DNA of 64,000 nt. Origin: Symsagittifera roscoffensis. Lineage: Eukaryota; Xenacoelomorpha; Acoela; Convolutidae. The DNA lies in contig NC_087063.1 of the NCBI RefSeq assembly GCF_963678635.1, positions 8,962,386 to 9,026,385 on the forward strand. The letters are read 5' to 3'. This document shows positions 1 to 11,569 of this stretch, in pieces (the stretch's first letter is position 1; every line of letters starts with the position of its first letter). Made by a program: the position numbers and the translations under genes. A model generated the notes under the pieces. It saw nothing but the letters and a program-made list of their open reading frames with translations. It was not told where the DNA came from and did not search any database.

Positions 1-59
1 TCGCTTACTTGGCCATCAAAAGAAGACACAAAAAGTACTCAAAAGAAAGGTACTCGAGT

Positions 60-300
60 TACGATTTCATTACAATCGTTAACCTTCCTTTTGCTGAACG
101 AGCCAGTGCAAACCTGTTGAATGACGTGGTCCGTTTTTTCTGGAGATACTTAAAAAACCATTAATCCAGACGAAATTAAAGCCTGTCATGAGTTACCTGG
201 TGGCTTTGATGGTTTATATCGCAGTCTAATGGCGAGCAAGTATTTGTTTTGAAGAAACAATTTTTCATTATAGTGCGGAAGATTCGAAAAATTTTCAACC
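60..300 (+). pseudogene. LINE ORF1-like remnant
   Basis: Conceptual translation, with at least one frameshift, shows a stretch like 'ANLLNDVV' followed by 'NPDEIKACHELPGG'. The D-I-x-x-C-H-x-L pattern is typical of the RNA-binding ORF1 protein of many LINEs. Stops and shifts interrupt it on both sides and no endonuclease domain is seen before the RT remnant 1 kb downstream. It is probably the 5' part of the same dead LINE. Moderate to low confidence because only one motif is readable. Confidence 0.45.
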
Positions 301-1319
301 GATTTTTGAATGAAATATTGCCTAAAGATGAGGCCGCTCTTTAAGCAGATGTGAAAACAAGATTGTTGATTGTTTTTAATTACTAGAATTTGCGTTGCTT
401 CAGTTATGGTATAAACAGGAAACAGTAAATCTAAGCTGGCTCTGTAAATTAAAAAAAAAAGATGGAATTTTTGGGCATAAATTTAAACGCGGTTTGAAAA
501 AAAGTAGGAGCGAAACACTAAGCTGACAATAAAGACAGAGGGTAACATGGACAACTCAGAACTTCTCCAGAAAGAAAAAAAAATAAGCCAAGAGTAGCCG
601 TGAAAACTTTTCTAAAGCAGAAAGTTCCCTATAATATTCCTCATTTGAATGAAAAAAATTTTAGTCAAACTAATTTCATGCGACCAAGTTCTGGTTACAC
701 AGCCTCACCTCCAAACATTTCTTGTGCGTTTTTTGAACTATTTTCTTTTGAACTGTTTCTAGTTGTACTCGAATGGGTTCAACTCGGCAAATCGAGTTTT
801 TTTTTATCATTTTCAAATTTTGATTTTTGCGTATAACTGCTATCACTCGATTGAACATTGCCATCGGAAAAAACTGGAAAAAGTAATTTATAAACAGAGC
901 TAAGAGAGACTATTATCAAATTAAGCTCACCTCACAATCAACAGCCGGCAGTTCTTAAGGTTCTACCAGAAGTACCTGGCAAAAAAAACTAATACGCCTT
1001 AACTTTCTAAGGATGTTTGTTACAATTTTAATCATTATTTTGCTATAGCTGGAACTTAAAATGAATAACCATTCAAACAAAAACAAAGATATCTCTGAAC
1101 CAAAAGCTTTTTTCTCGACAAAAACTAGTAAAATCGAGGAAAAAACAGTAATTGAACTACCAACAAATTTTGCATAAATGTTTATGATTTCAATGTTCGC
1201 CTTGAAAAAAAACTGAAAATTGCTACTGCAAGAGCTCTAACAGATATCCTTAATCATTAAATAATGCACTCCATTTTTCTTGATATTCTCGAATTAGCTA
1301 AAAAAAAACTGCAAATCAC

Positions 1320-2200
1320 TCAGGTAGTCATCTCTCACAAGGGGGAATTTTTAGACCCATTTCAATATTCTCCACTTTAACTAAAGTGATTGAGCGTTTG
1401 CTCTGTAATCCCATAATTTTTTTTCCTGGAAAAATTAATCTTCTTGCACCAAATCAATTGAGTTTTAGATGGAAAAATGGGAGCTTTTGATGCACTAGCC
1501 TGCAAAGTTTTGGAGTTTGAGTGAGTGTGATTGCTTCAATTGAGCCCAAGTCTAGCAAAAGAGTCTGTTTTTTTCTACAGAGATGTTCATTTCTGAAACT
1601 GAAAGCACTGAGCTTGAAGTTCCGCAAGACTCTATCCTTGGTTACCGTATCCTAACCAATTACACAAAGGATATTCATACGGTTTGCGACCACCTTCATG
1701 CTGTTCTTTACGCGGTCGACACACCTCTGATAATTACAAAGTACAATGACAGATTGAGCGATGAACTGATGGACGTAAATAATTTTTAAATTGAAAAATT
1801 ACTCATTAACACTGACAAAACAAAAGCGGGTGTGTTCCAATTACAGAAAAGCAAAAAATTTTTGTTATCAAATGGAACGAGGAACCTTTAGAAAGTTTCA
1901 ACTTTAAATTATTTGAGAGTGTACTTAGATCGCAAATTCAATTTTGAAGAAAACATAGAAATACTAAGAAAAACTAGATAGTTGCTCCGGAATGTTTTGC
2001 CAACTGAGAAAAATCTGAAATTCAAAAAAGCTAGTGAGAGCATAAAAAAGTGCGCATAACCAAAAAATCACTGTGATGTTTGGTTATACGGATCAGCAAG
2101 TAAGACTCGGTTAAATGAGTGAGATAAATTACGTAGATTACTTCGAGTAGTGTTTCGTAGAACAAATGTTTAGTCAATAAAAACTATTAATCAACATAAA
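1320..2200 (+). pseudogene. LINE reverse transcriptase, degenerate
   Basis: Scattered over three frames are the landmarks of a non-LTR RT. 'FRPISIFSTLTKVIERLL' (about 1344-1400) matches the R-P-I-S/K-x-x-E block. 'LAPNQLSFR' follows, then 'VPQDSILG' (about 1618-1641), which is the V-P-Q-G-S-I-L-G motif with G changed to D, and then 'LYAVDTPLI' (about 1705-1731), the catalytic Y-A-D-D box with its first Asp changed to Val. Downstream, 'YLDRKFNFEENI' (about 1924-1960) and 'LYGSASKTRL' (about 2086-2113) match the thumb region of Jockey/CR1-like RTs. Many stops and frameshifts and the altered active site make it inactive. Superfamily assignment is by resemblance only. Confidence 0.75.
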
Positions 2201-2249
2201 AAAATATTCAATACAGAACTTGCATCGATATGTTTTTCTTTCTGACACT

Positions 2250-2975
2250 TTCCAGCAAAATTATATGTGGTGATAAAAAAAATCTACATAATAAAAAAAC
2301 ATTTCTGAACAAAAAGTGTTTGAATAAACTGAGCATAAACTGAGAAGTTTTAGGAGATGGACTTGTTCAAAAAATTAAGCTCGAAGCAAAACGCATTGAC
2401 AACTGATCAATCTATAGGTTTGCGGATTAGAACTATCATTAAACGAATAATTTTCATTTTTGAAAACTATCCGATTTTTTTCAAAAATATTTCAAAGGAA
2501 AGTTTGGAGAATTTTCTACAAAAATTTTTCTCGACATTTATGTTCTGGCTTATCCTGATGTTATCTGATAGAACTTGTGGATTTTTGCTTGGTTTATTAG
2601 GCTAATTGGGTTATTAGGTTAATTGTAAGCAGTTTCACCAATGCATGGGCCTGTCTTTTTTTTAAGGAAAAACACTTGATAATTACCAAAAATATATATG
2701 CTTTAACCACAAGAATGAGATATACTTCACAACTGTTCCGCTTTCTGAAGAATCCCTCCGCAAATTTTGTTTGAAATCTTTAGGATGCCCATCTCAAGTC
2801 TACAATAATTGTAATTTTTTTGAACTCAGTTTTGTGTATATAGTTGGTTTGAAAACAATTTGTTTTTATTATCAATGAAAAAAATATCCAAGGTGCCCGA
2901 TCGGCAACCAAAAATTGATGAATGAGTTCCTTGTAGCGGAAAAGATGGCTGGCAAAAAAACTAATCAAACTATCT
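2250..2975. other. No recognisable gene
   Basis: AT-rich sequence. The longest open stretch (2357-2605, 82 codons, +) has low-complexity Phe/Leu/Ile composition and no motif I recognise. Probably decayed repeat or intergenic DNA. Confidence 0.4.
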
Positions 2976-3520
2976 GATTTTTTGAGGTATCCTCCCTCAT
3001 TGCTTTTGCAGCCGAAACTGAAGTAGAATGTATCGGCTTGAACCTAGGAAAGTCCCTCTGGACTTGGTGTTCTGTATTGAGGTAACACAGTAAAAGTTTT
3101 GATAGTATTTCAACGACACGCAAGAAGTCAACAACTGCTGGAAAATGTGTAACATCTTTGTTTTAAGAACCTTATTCCATTTTATCGACATCAAAGAAGA
3201 TCAAACTGAGCAGAACAGAATTTCAAGTTTATCAAAAGGTGAATCCGAAGAACGAGCCAAAGCGAAGAAAAAAATGTTGCAGTTATTGAACACTTCGTAC
3301 GTTATAGAGATCCAACTCTTGACTAAAAAGGGCGTCAAGTTGGACGTCTACTCTCTTATAAGTAGAACACAGTTTCTGTTTACTCGGGTCGTCTTTCGTG
3401 ATACTTTTTGCTAAGATATAGTTGGACCTTTAAAGACGGGACTTGGTGGTTTTGTGTTTTTGATTGAAAACATATTCAAAAGAATATTTGCTTTCGTGCT
3501 TTACCGGTAGTGTTCTGCAA
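2975..3520 (+). pseudogene. Retroelement pol remnant with integrase motif
   Basis: The readable part at 3412-3510 gives 'DIVGPLKTGLGGFVFLIE' followed by 'FKRIFAFVLY'. This matches the start of the DDE integrase core of Ty3/gypsy-like elements (D-I-V-G-P-L, then a strand ending in F-A-x-x-L). Just upstream, 3145-3411 is open and Lys/Glu-rich ('SKGESEERAKAKKKMLQ'), possibly the preceding pol region, but I cannot assign it. The second catalytic Asp and the Glu are not readable. A fragment of a dead element, not related in detail to the gypsy element at 11-15 kb. Confidence 0.5.
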
Positions 3521-4300
3521 AAGGACATAATGAAGTGGGAAACATCACAGCATAGCCCTTGTCCTAAAATTTTACGATAAAACCTATCGCTTGGGACAGC
3601 TGTAAGATAACAAAAAGCAATCTAAATTTCTTTGATGTAAGAACTTTAAACCATTGCAAATTTGAGCAAAAGACAATCCGACCGAGATGTTCATCATAGC
3701 TATTTCGCTACTCTTGTTTATCTTGGACCCGAGCGTTAGAAATCTGGCCACCAGTTGTACAAAGGGCAGGATTCAATGAGATGGAAGAAACTATCGAAAC
3801 TTTGTCGTACCACAGAATTTTGTAGCTTTACGCAGTCGTCTTGGGTTCACTTTGATGAGAAGGGCTATCATATAAATTCGCTGAGCTCGCTCTTTGAATG
3901 AAAACTTGTAAGCAATTGTATGTAACTGCGCGTTATGTACGCTAATCCACCTTATTTTTTATGACTTCGATGCAATCAAACGAAAAATTAGCTATGTTGT
4001 TTGAGATTGATTGCGTTTAGATTTTATGAAAACTTTTAAACTTTCGTTGTCTTATATGATTTCAAACATTTTCAAAGGTACCAGGTGGTAAATAGTTCAC
4101 AAAATGAGAGGCAATGCCTATATAATTCAGATAGATAGTTGTCACAAGATTGAGAGCTTGGGGCGGCAGGGAAAGTTGCGATTCAATAACTTGAAAAATG
4201 ATAACGGTCTTTTTCCCCAAAAAGTGAAACATCCTGCTTTCTGGTTATCTCGCAAACTTTCTTACAACCAGCTCTCAGTTTTTGAGAGCGTGGGGGATAA
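3520..4300. other. No recognisable gene
   Basis: No motif-bearing frame. Part may be the decayed 3' end of the integrase remnant before it. An open frame at 4104-4322 (+) has no recognisable domain and partly mirrors the caspase-like exon on the other strand. Confidence 0.35.
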
Positions 4301-4323
4301 TAAGTTGATCAATAGTACCTAAC

Positions 4324-4861
4324 CTGTATCCTGGGCTATTTCGTCTGGTCCACATGCCGATAAAACCTGAAAGCCTTTTATTGCTTTTCTTCTGGCATTT
4401 ATTGCCCAATTTCCGCTGTAACAAGCATCGCTTATGATTGTTGGGTACTCCTTTCCCAACAGACACCACGAAAATATTTCCTCTATCCCTATTTTCCCAT
4501 CGCTAAAGCACCAATCTCCTGTATTCTTTTCACCATGACCAGTATAATACAGCATTGGTTTATAATTATACTCATAACAATATTCAAAAAATTTAAGGAT
4601 ATAGTCTTTAGCTTCGGATTTTGTCATTTCCAGATCTCTGACGCTGTTTTTCAGTTGGTTCTTCAGAACTTTTTCCATGTTAGCAAAATCGTAATTAACG
4701 CCTGTCAAGTATTTTCCTGATTCACGTGGTTTTCTAGATGACACAGAAATTTTTTCCGGTGGTTTGCTTGTTCCGGCTATTAAAAACCATTTACGACTTT
4801 TCGGTTTGGTTATTGGACTCCACTCGCTTATCAATTGAAGTGGGTACTTATCGTTGCTCAT
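4324..4861 (-). CDS. Caspase-like (peptidase C14) domain protein, first exon
   Basis: From the ATG at 4861 the frame runs open for 179 codons. It carries a caspase/metacaspase-like p20 fold signature: 'YLTGVNYDFANMEKVL' early (the usual G-x-x-x-D block), the His box 'YYTGHGE' with His at about residue 109 (codon 4535-4537), and the Cys box 'SDACYSGNW' with Cys at about residue 147 (codon 4421-4423). Both catalytic residues are present. The frame ends at CAG followed by gttagg (donor at 4322-4323), so I read this as a 5' exon whose next exon lies to the left; read through, the frame stops just past the donor. The open frame extends upstream to 4894 only through a non-ATG codon. Related domains occur as cysteine peptidases of unknown role in many marine invertebrates and bacteria. 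It could be a live gene or a gene fragment; no other exon was located. Confidence 0.7.
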
Positions 4862-4899
4862 TGTCCGTTTTCTTATCGCTCTGCAGCTCTCCAAAACTG

Positions 4900-5595
4900 C
4901 TATGATTTTTTAAATTGCAGATTAGCTAATAATTAACGAAATAATCTCAATTTTTTCTCAGATATGCTTTGTTATGGAATCGCGACAGGGGTAGAACAGA
5001 CAAAATTATTTCAAAATAAATTTGAGACAACCCAGCCAACTTTTCAAGACAATATAGTCGGAGAAGTTTCAGTCAAACAATTTCAAAGTCTGATGCCGTT
5101 CAGATAGCTTCACAATTAAAATAAAGGTTGTGTAAAGAAGCTAAAATGAATATCCAACCTTAATTTAAGTTAACTCACGGTACACTGAATCATGACCAAT
5201 TCTCACGATACACTGTTTCGCCAATACAATGACAAATTCTATCTAGTTCGAAAAAAACAGCTTAACTGTTTATGCATTGTATCAATAGTGCGTGCTTTTT
5301 CTGTTTTGTATTTTTTTTTTCACGAACAAAACTAATCACAGAACAAAAGGTTTAAGTATATAGTAAATTAAAAATAACTTAACCATACGATCATTCAAAC
5401 TAACTGCAAAACATATTAGCTTTTAAACCATTTCAGAACTACTTAAAACTAAAACCTAAAATTTTTATGTTCGTATATGATATACAACCATCTTCCTAGC
5501 ACTTTTTTGTGTACAGGTATCAAATTTTAATCAAATCCCATTATCTTTTGGTCTTCTTATTGAGCAAAGTTAAGTTCAAAAGTAACTTACTTTAA
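4900..5595. other. No recognisable gene
   Basis: AT-rich DNA upstream of the caspase-like exon (minus strand) and left of the gypsy-derived array. It could contain the promoter of the caspase-like gene, but no specific element is convincing. Confidence 0.3.
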
Positions 5596-6355
5596 TTTAT
5601 AGCACTTATTGTAACAACCGAAAGTTCTGACCATAGTCATTTTTGTATAGCGTTCCAGTACTCATTTTTTTTCTATCTAGTAATTAATGACGATTCGAAA
5701 ATTCCCATAATTTTTTCCAAATTTTCTTTGGTAGGAGCAATGTGTTTTCAGCGGAAAGAACGAAGCTTCTTAGTGAGTAAAAGTTTCTGAGGAGAATAAC
5801 GCTGCTGAAAAAGCATCTTTTTTTGAAGAGCAGATCACAACATCAATTTAACTGATTTCTCATGTAGCAATAACTTATATCCCACTTTTAATTATCGGTT
5901 CAAATGATCAATTTTTACAATCGCAGCTTGCTCAAACGGTGTCACAGTGACAGAGGTGGGATCAGTTGATGAAGATTCAAAACATTCGGTAATGAAAGAT
6001 TAAATTGATAAGGCAATTGTAAGATATGAAAAACCTGATTTTACTGCATTTGCTTGATTTAGCATATGCCAGACGATAGCGATCGCAAGTTCACAGCAGC
6101 AGGTCCCCAGACAGAAGACAGAAGACAGAAGACTTACCTAAGCTTGCATAAACTTAAACTAGTCCCTATACTATTTAGGCAACCACAAATAAATTTTAAA
6201 TCTCAACATTGAAAATTTATCGCACTCATATCATCATTCAGTATTTGTTATCAACGGTTTTAGTTTAAAGTGGCAACGTTTCAAGTACTCGGCTAAGTTG
6301 ACTTTTTCGGCACACCTGCCGACCCTCTCATTGAGTCCTTTCTCTGCTCTCCAAT

Positions 6356-6679
6356 TGTTCACTTGCATTCTATGCGGTAGATCATCACTCCACCCATTTT
6401 ATCCACTCCTTTTCGCTGTCTTGTCGATCGGCGCGTCGCTTCCTTCGTAACTTTTCTTTTTTGGCCGATGGTTTTCGATACGCTCGTTTGCTCCGTACAC
6501 GACGGCTCGCTCGTCGCGGTGGTTCGGTTTTTCGCCGCAGTAATTTTCGTTTCGCCGTCTCGTCTTTCGTTCGTTTGTTTGTTCTCGTCCTCTTCTTCGC
6601 TCTCTTCGTCGCTGCTCTCCATTACCCGCCTTTTCTTTTGCCTTTGCTCCTCACTAACCGCCTGAGTCCGTTTCATTGA
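6356..6679 (-). pseudogene. Gypsy pol C-terminal tail, unit 1
   Basis: An open frame of about 105 codons, very rich in Lys, Arg, Glu and Asp, with an acidic run 'SSDEESEEEDEN' and ending 'RRSTRQRKGVDKMGG' plus a short tail before the stop. R-R-S-x-R-x-R near the end is the usual finish of Ty3/gypsy integrase polypeptides. It lacks its natural upstream continuation because frameshifts separate it from the integrase core. Of the three array copies this one keeps the most complete C-terminus. Confidence 0.65.
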
Positions 6680-8139
6680 TTGTTTTTTTAATTCGGTATT
6701 CCCCGCTTTTTCTTCCGCGTTGTTCTTGTCGGTTCCTTTGTTTTACTTGGACCATGGGTGTTCGCCTCCATCCCCCTTTCTACTCGGCTTTCTTCGGCCG
6801 CAGATCTAAACGAAACCCCACTTCTCCTATCAATGACCCCTTTTTTATTTGCAGCGTGTGTGTAGTTAGTTTTTCCGTTTTTGAAGATAAACGCTTATAC
6901 CTCACTGGGTCCTTCGGTTCGGTTCCCCCGACACGCTGCTAGACCGCTGTGGTATTTGTTTTGTGGCGCTTCAACCACTCTGGTGCCTCAGGAGGCCTCC
7001 GCTAATTCGTGCTCCTCCTAACCCTAGGAGTTTGGCGAATTACTGGCGCATACACAAGGTAGCTTTGTTTCTCCCACTCGAGATTCAACTCCACTTTTTC
7101 ATCTAAACATTATCAATTGCGGTTAATTGCATTCCTCTAAGTGATGTTTTTAAGCGATGGTGTTTTCGTTAGATTGCTGAAGGCTGTTATCACTTTTTGT
7201 CCGTGATAGGCCGCAAATGGCGTTAGTTTAAATTTCGAGTATGTAAGACTCGTAATGCGCTTAATGCTCGTGATATCATCATTTCAAAGATATAATTTTC
7301 CCCCGTTGTTAGGTTAGGACGTAGTTTTTTTATTGAACCGATAGTTCTTTCGAGCATACCCGCCGCGGTTTATAGCACTTACTGTATCATTCGAAAGGTC
7401 TGATTATAGTTATTTTTGTATAGCGTTCCAGTACTCATTTTTTTCTATCTAGTAAATTCCCATATTTTTTTCTAAATTTTCTTTGGTAGGAGCAATGTGT
7501 TTTCAGCGGAAAGAACGAAGCTTCTTAATGAGTAAAAGTTTCTGAGGAGAATAACGCTGCTTAAAAAGCATCTTTTTTTGAAGAGCAGATCACAACATCA
7601 ATTTAACTGATTTCTCATGTAGCAAAAACTTATATCCCACTTTTAATTGTCGGTTTAAATGATCAATTTTTACAATCGCAGCTTGCTCAAACGGTGTCGC
7701 AGTGACAATGGTGGGATCAGTTGATGAAGATTCAAAACGTTCGGTAATGAAAGATTAAATTGATAAGGCAGTTGTAAGATATGAAAAACCTGATTTTACT
7801 GCATTTGCTTGATTTAGCATATGCCGGACGATAGCGATCGCAAGATCACAGCAACAGGTCCCCAGACAGAAGACAGAAGACAGAAGACTTACCTAAGCTT
7901 GCATAAACTTAAACTGGTCCCTATACCATTTGGGCAACCACAAATCAATTTTAAATCTCAACATTGAAAATTTATCGCACACATATCATCATTCACTATT
8001 TGTTATCAACGGTTTTAGTTTGAAGTGGCAAAGTTTCAAGTACTAGGCTAAGTTGATTTTTTCGGCACACCTGCCGCCCCTCTCATTTGGTCCTTTCTCT
8101 GCTCTCCAATTGTTCACTTGCATTCTATGCGGTAGATCA

Positions 8140-8460
8140 TCACTCCGCCCATTTTATCCACACATTTTGCTGTCTTGTCGATCGGCGCGTCGCTTCCGTC
8201 GTAACTTTTCTCTTTTGGCCGATGATTTTTGATACGCTCGTTTGCTCCGTACGCGACAGTTCGCTCGTCGCGTTGGTTCGATTTTTCGCCGCAGTAATTT
8301 TCGTTTCGCCGTCTCGTCTTTTGTTCGTTTGTTTGTTCTCGTCCTCTTCTTCGCTCTCTTCGTCGCTGTTCTCCATTACCCGCCTTTTCTTTTGCCTTCG
8401 CTCCTCACTAACCGCCTGAATCCGTTTCGTTGATTGTTTTCTTAATTCGGTATTCCCCAC
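8140..8460 (-). pseudogene. Gypsy pol C-terminal tail, unit 2
   Basis: Same basic/acidic tail as in unit 1, but a small deletion near the end changes frame after 'RRSTRQ', so the last residues differ. Otherwise about nine in ten residues agree by eye with unit 1. Confidence 0.6.
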
Positions 8461-9891
8461 TTTTTCTTCCGCGTTGTTCTTGTCGGTTCATTTGTTTTAC
8501 TTGGACCCTGGGTGTTCGCCTCCATCCCCCTTTCTACTCGGCTTTCTTCAGCCGCTGATCTAAACGAAACTCACTTCTCATAACAATGACCCCTTTTTTA
8601 TTTGCAGCGTGTGTGTAGTTTATTTTTCCGTTTTTGAAGATAAACGCTTATACATCACTGGGTCCTTCGGTTCCGTTCCCCCGACACGCTGCTAGACCGC
8701 TGTGGTATTTGTTTTGTGGCGCTTCAACCACTCTGGTGCCTCAGGAGGCCTCCGCTAATTCGTGCTCCTCCTAACCCTAGGAGTTTGGCGAATTACTGGC
8801 GCATACACAAGGTAGCTTTGTTTCTCCCACTCGAGATTCAACTCCACTTCTTCATCTAAACATTGTCAATTGCGGTTAATTGCATTCCTCTAAGTGATGT
8901 TTTTAAGCGATGGTGTTTTCGTTAGATTGCTGAAGGCTGTTATCACTTTTTGTCCGTGATAGGCCGCAAATGGCGTTAGTTTAAATTTCGAGTATGTAAG
9001 ACTCGTAATGCGCTTAATGCTCGTGATATCATCATTTCAAAGATATAATTTTCCCCCGTTGTTAGGTTAGGACGTAGTTTTTTTATTGAACCGATAGTTC
9101 TTTCGAGCATACCCGCCGCGGTTTATAGCACTTACTGTATCATTCGAAAGGTCTGATTATAGTTATTTTTGTATAGCGTTCCAGTACTCATTTTTTTCTA
9201 TCTAGTAAATTCCCATATTTTTTCTAAATTTTCTTTGGTAGGAGCAATGTGTTTTCAGCGGAAAGAACGAAGCTTCTTAATGAGTAAAAGTTTCTGAGGA
9301 GAATAACGCTGCTTAAAAAGCATCTTTTTTTGAAGAGCAGATCACAACATCAATTTAACTGATTTCTCATGTAGCAAAAACTTATATCCCACTTTTAATT
9401 GTCGGTTTAAATGATCAATTTTTACAATCGCAGCTTGCTCAAACGGTGTCGCAGTGACAATGGTGGGATCAGTTGATGAAGATTCAAAACGTTCGGTAAT
9501 GAAAGATTAAATTGATAAGGCAGTTGTAAGATATGAAAAACCTGATTTTACTGCATTTGCTTGATTTAGCATATGCCGGACGATAGCGATCGCAAGATCA
9601 CAGCAACAGGTCCCCAGACAGAAGACAGAAGACAGAAGACTTACCTAAGCTTGCATAAACTTAAACTGGTCCCTATACCATTTGGGCAACCACAAATCAA
9701 TTTTAAATCTCAACATTGAAAATTTATCGCACACATATCATCATTCAGTATTTGTTATCAACGGTTTTAGTTTGAAGTGGCAAAGTTTCAAGTACTAGGC
9801 TAAGTTGATTTTTTCGGCACACCTGCCGCCCCTCTCATTTGGTCCTTTCTCTGCTCTCCAATTGTTCACTTGCATTCTATGCGGTAGATCA

Positions 9892-10212
9892 TCACTCCGC
9901 CCATTTTATCCACACATTTTGCTGTCTTGTCGATCGGCGCGTCGCTTCCGTCGTAACTTTTCTCTTTTGGCCGATGATTTTTGATACGCTCGTTTGCTCC
10001 GTACGCGACAGTTCGCTCGTCGCGTTGGTTCGATTTTTCGCCGCAGTAATTTTCGTTTCGCCGTCTCGTCTTTTGTTCGTTTGTTTGTTCTCGTCCTCTT
10101 CTTCGCTCTCTTCGTCGCTGTTCTCCATTACCCGCCTTTTCTTTTGCCTTCGCTCCTCACTAACCGCCTGAATCCGTTTCGTTGATTGTTTTCTTAATTC
10201 GGTATTCCCCAC
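9892..10212 (-). pseudogene. Gypsy pol C-terminal tail, unit 3
   Basis: Identical in translation to the unit 2 copy, including the same frame change after 'RRSTRQ'. The shared defect shows that units 2 and 3 were copied from one another after the defect arose. Confidence 0.6.
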
Positions 10213-10873
10213 TTTTTCTTCCGCGTTGTTCTTGTCGGTTCCTTTGTTTTACTTGGACCCTGGGTGTTCGCCTCCATCCCCCTTTCTACTCGGCTTTCTT
10301 CAGCCGCTGATCTAAACGAAACTCACTTCTCATAACAATGACCCCTTTTTTATTTGCAGCGTGTGTGTAGTTTATTTTTCCGTTTTTGAAGATAAACGCT
10401 TATACATCACTGGGTCCTTCGGTTCCGTTCCCCCGACACGCTGCTAGACCGCTGTGGTATTTGTTTTGTGGCGCTTCAACCACTCTGGTGCCTCAGGAGG
10501 CCTCCGCTAATTCGTGCTCCTCCTAACCCTAGGAGTTTGGCGAATTACTGGCGCATACACAAGGTAGCTTTGTTTCTCCCACTCGAGATTCAACTCCACT
10601 TCTTCATCTAAACATTGTCAATTGCGGTTAATTGCATTCCTCTAAATGATGTTTTTAAGCGATGGTGTTTTCGTTAGATTGCTGAAGGCTGTTATCACCT
10701 TTTGTCCGTGATAGGCCGCAAATGGCGTTAGTTTAAATTTCGAGTATGTAAGACTCGTAATGCGCTTAATGCTCGTGATATCATCATTTCAAATATATAA
10801 TTTTTCCCCCGTTGTTAGGATGGGACGTAGTTTTTTATTGAACCGATAGTTCTTTCGAGCATACCCGCCGCGC

Positions 10874-11541
10874 GGTTGTCCTTAACTGGAGATTTTATCA
10901 ATTCGATGCCCTCATAAATACAAAAATTTAGAGTATTCTTTGAAAAGAATCCGGCCGCTTGATCACTATGTATTTTCCTTGGGTGACCATGTGTATTTAT
11001 ATATATTTTTTAGGAATTTCAAAACGCTTTAGGATTTGTTACTTGAGAAGACGAATGCTGACGGCCAATGTGAAATTGTATCCACCGCCACTAGGACGTA
11101 CTTTTTTCGGCCCTGAACATAACCAACTGGACTCCAGAAATCCAATTGAACAAGATCATTAGATTCCCTAGGTACATGTGTTTTCCCCATATCACTTTTC
11201 GGAATGACCGGTTTAAGTTTTTGCCTGCTTCTAGGTAAACTTTTACAAAATTTGGCTGTTGCCGCGAGATTCCGATGAATGAGCGGAATCCAGCTGTCCT
11301 TCGCCGCCACGAACATTTTGACCCGCCTGTGATGGTTGTGTTGTAGCCGCTTCAGTACTGACGTGGACATGTCCTTCGGTATGGCCAGACGTCCGTCCAT
11401 CCACAAAAAATTCTCGCGCACAGGGAAATCGTTAAAGTGTTGGGCGTAGTATTGTCCAAGTTTGGCGATGGTTTCTTTAGCGTGTGGGCTCCTGTCCCGT
11501 ATTGCGTCTCGTATCATTTTCAGAATAAGGTTCTTTTCCAA
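10874..11541 (-). pseudogene. Gypsy integrase, N-terminal and core
   Basis: H-H-C-C zinc-binding region ('LQHNHHRR', then two spaced Cys of which one is altered), then core motif 'VQLDFWSPVGYVQGRKKY' with the first catalytic Asp. A stop lies at 11,029. Continuing in another frame, 'THGHPRKIHSDQAAGFF' (second Asp) is followed by 'SPVKDNRAAGMLERTIG' (Glu), the last running directly into the tandem array. All three DDE residues can be read, but in separate frames. Confidence 0.75.
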
Positions 11542-11569
11542 ATTTGCTTTGACAAGTTTTAGGCTTTGT

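Larger units (their letters stand above)
5596..10873 (-). repeat. Three-unit tandem array of gypsy 3' end plus terminal sequence
   Basis: Three direct copies begin at the same 'tttatagcac' motif: 5596-7369 (about 1774 bp), 7370-9121 (1752 bp) and 9122-10873 (about 1752 bp). Units 2 and 3 are nearly identical; unit 1 is clearly more diverged. Read on the minus strand each unit starts inside the gypsy integrase core (motif 'GMLERTIG', the catalytic-Glu block), continues through the pol C-terminal tail, and ends in non-coding terminal sequence containing the blocks called A and B in the findings. The right edge joins in frame to the integrase upstream (up to about 11,030). The array therefore looks like a tandem duplication of the 3' end of the element, made at least twice. 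Confidence 0.85.

Noticed and set aside
6461-6942. Plus-strand open frames in the gypsy-derived array (also 8,087-8,433 and 9,839-10,185)
   Set aside because: They mirror the charged pol tail on the minus strand; Ser/Phe/Val-rich composition is the reverse reading of Lys/Glu codons.
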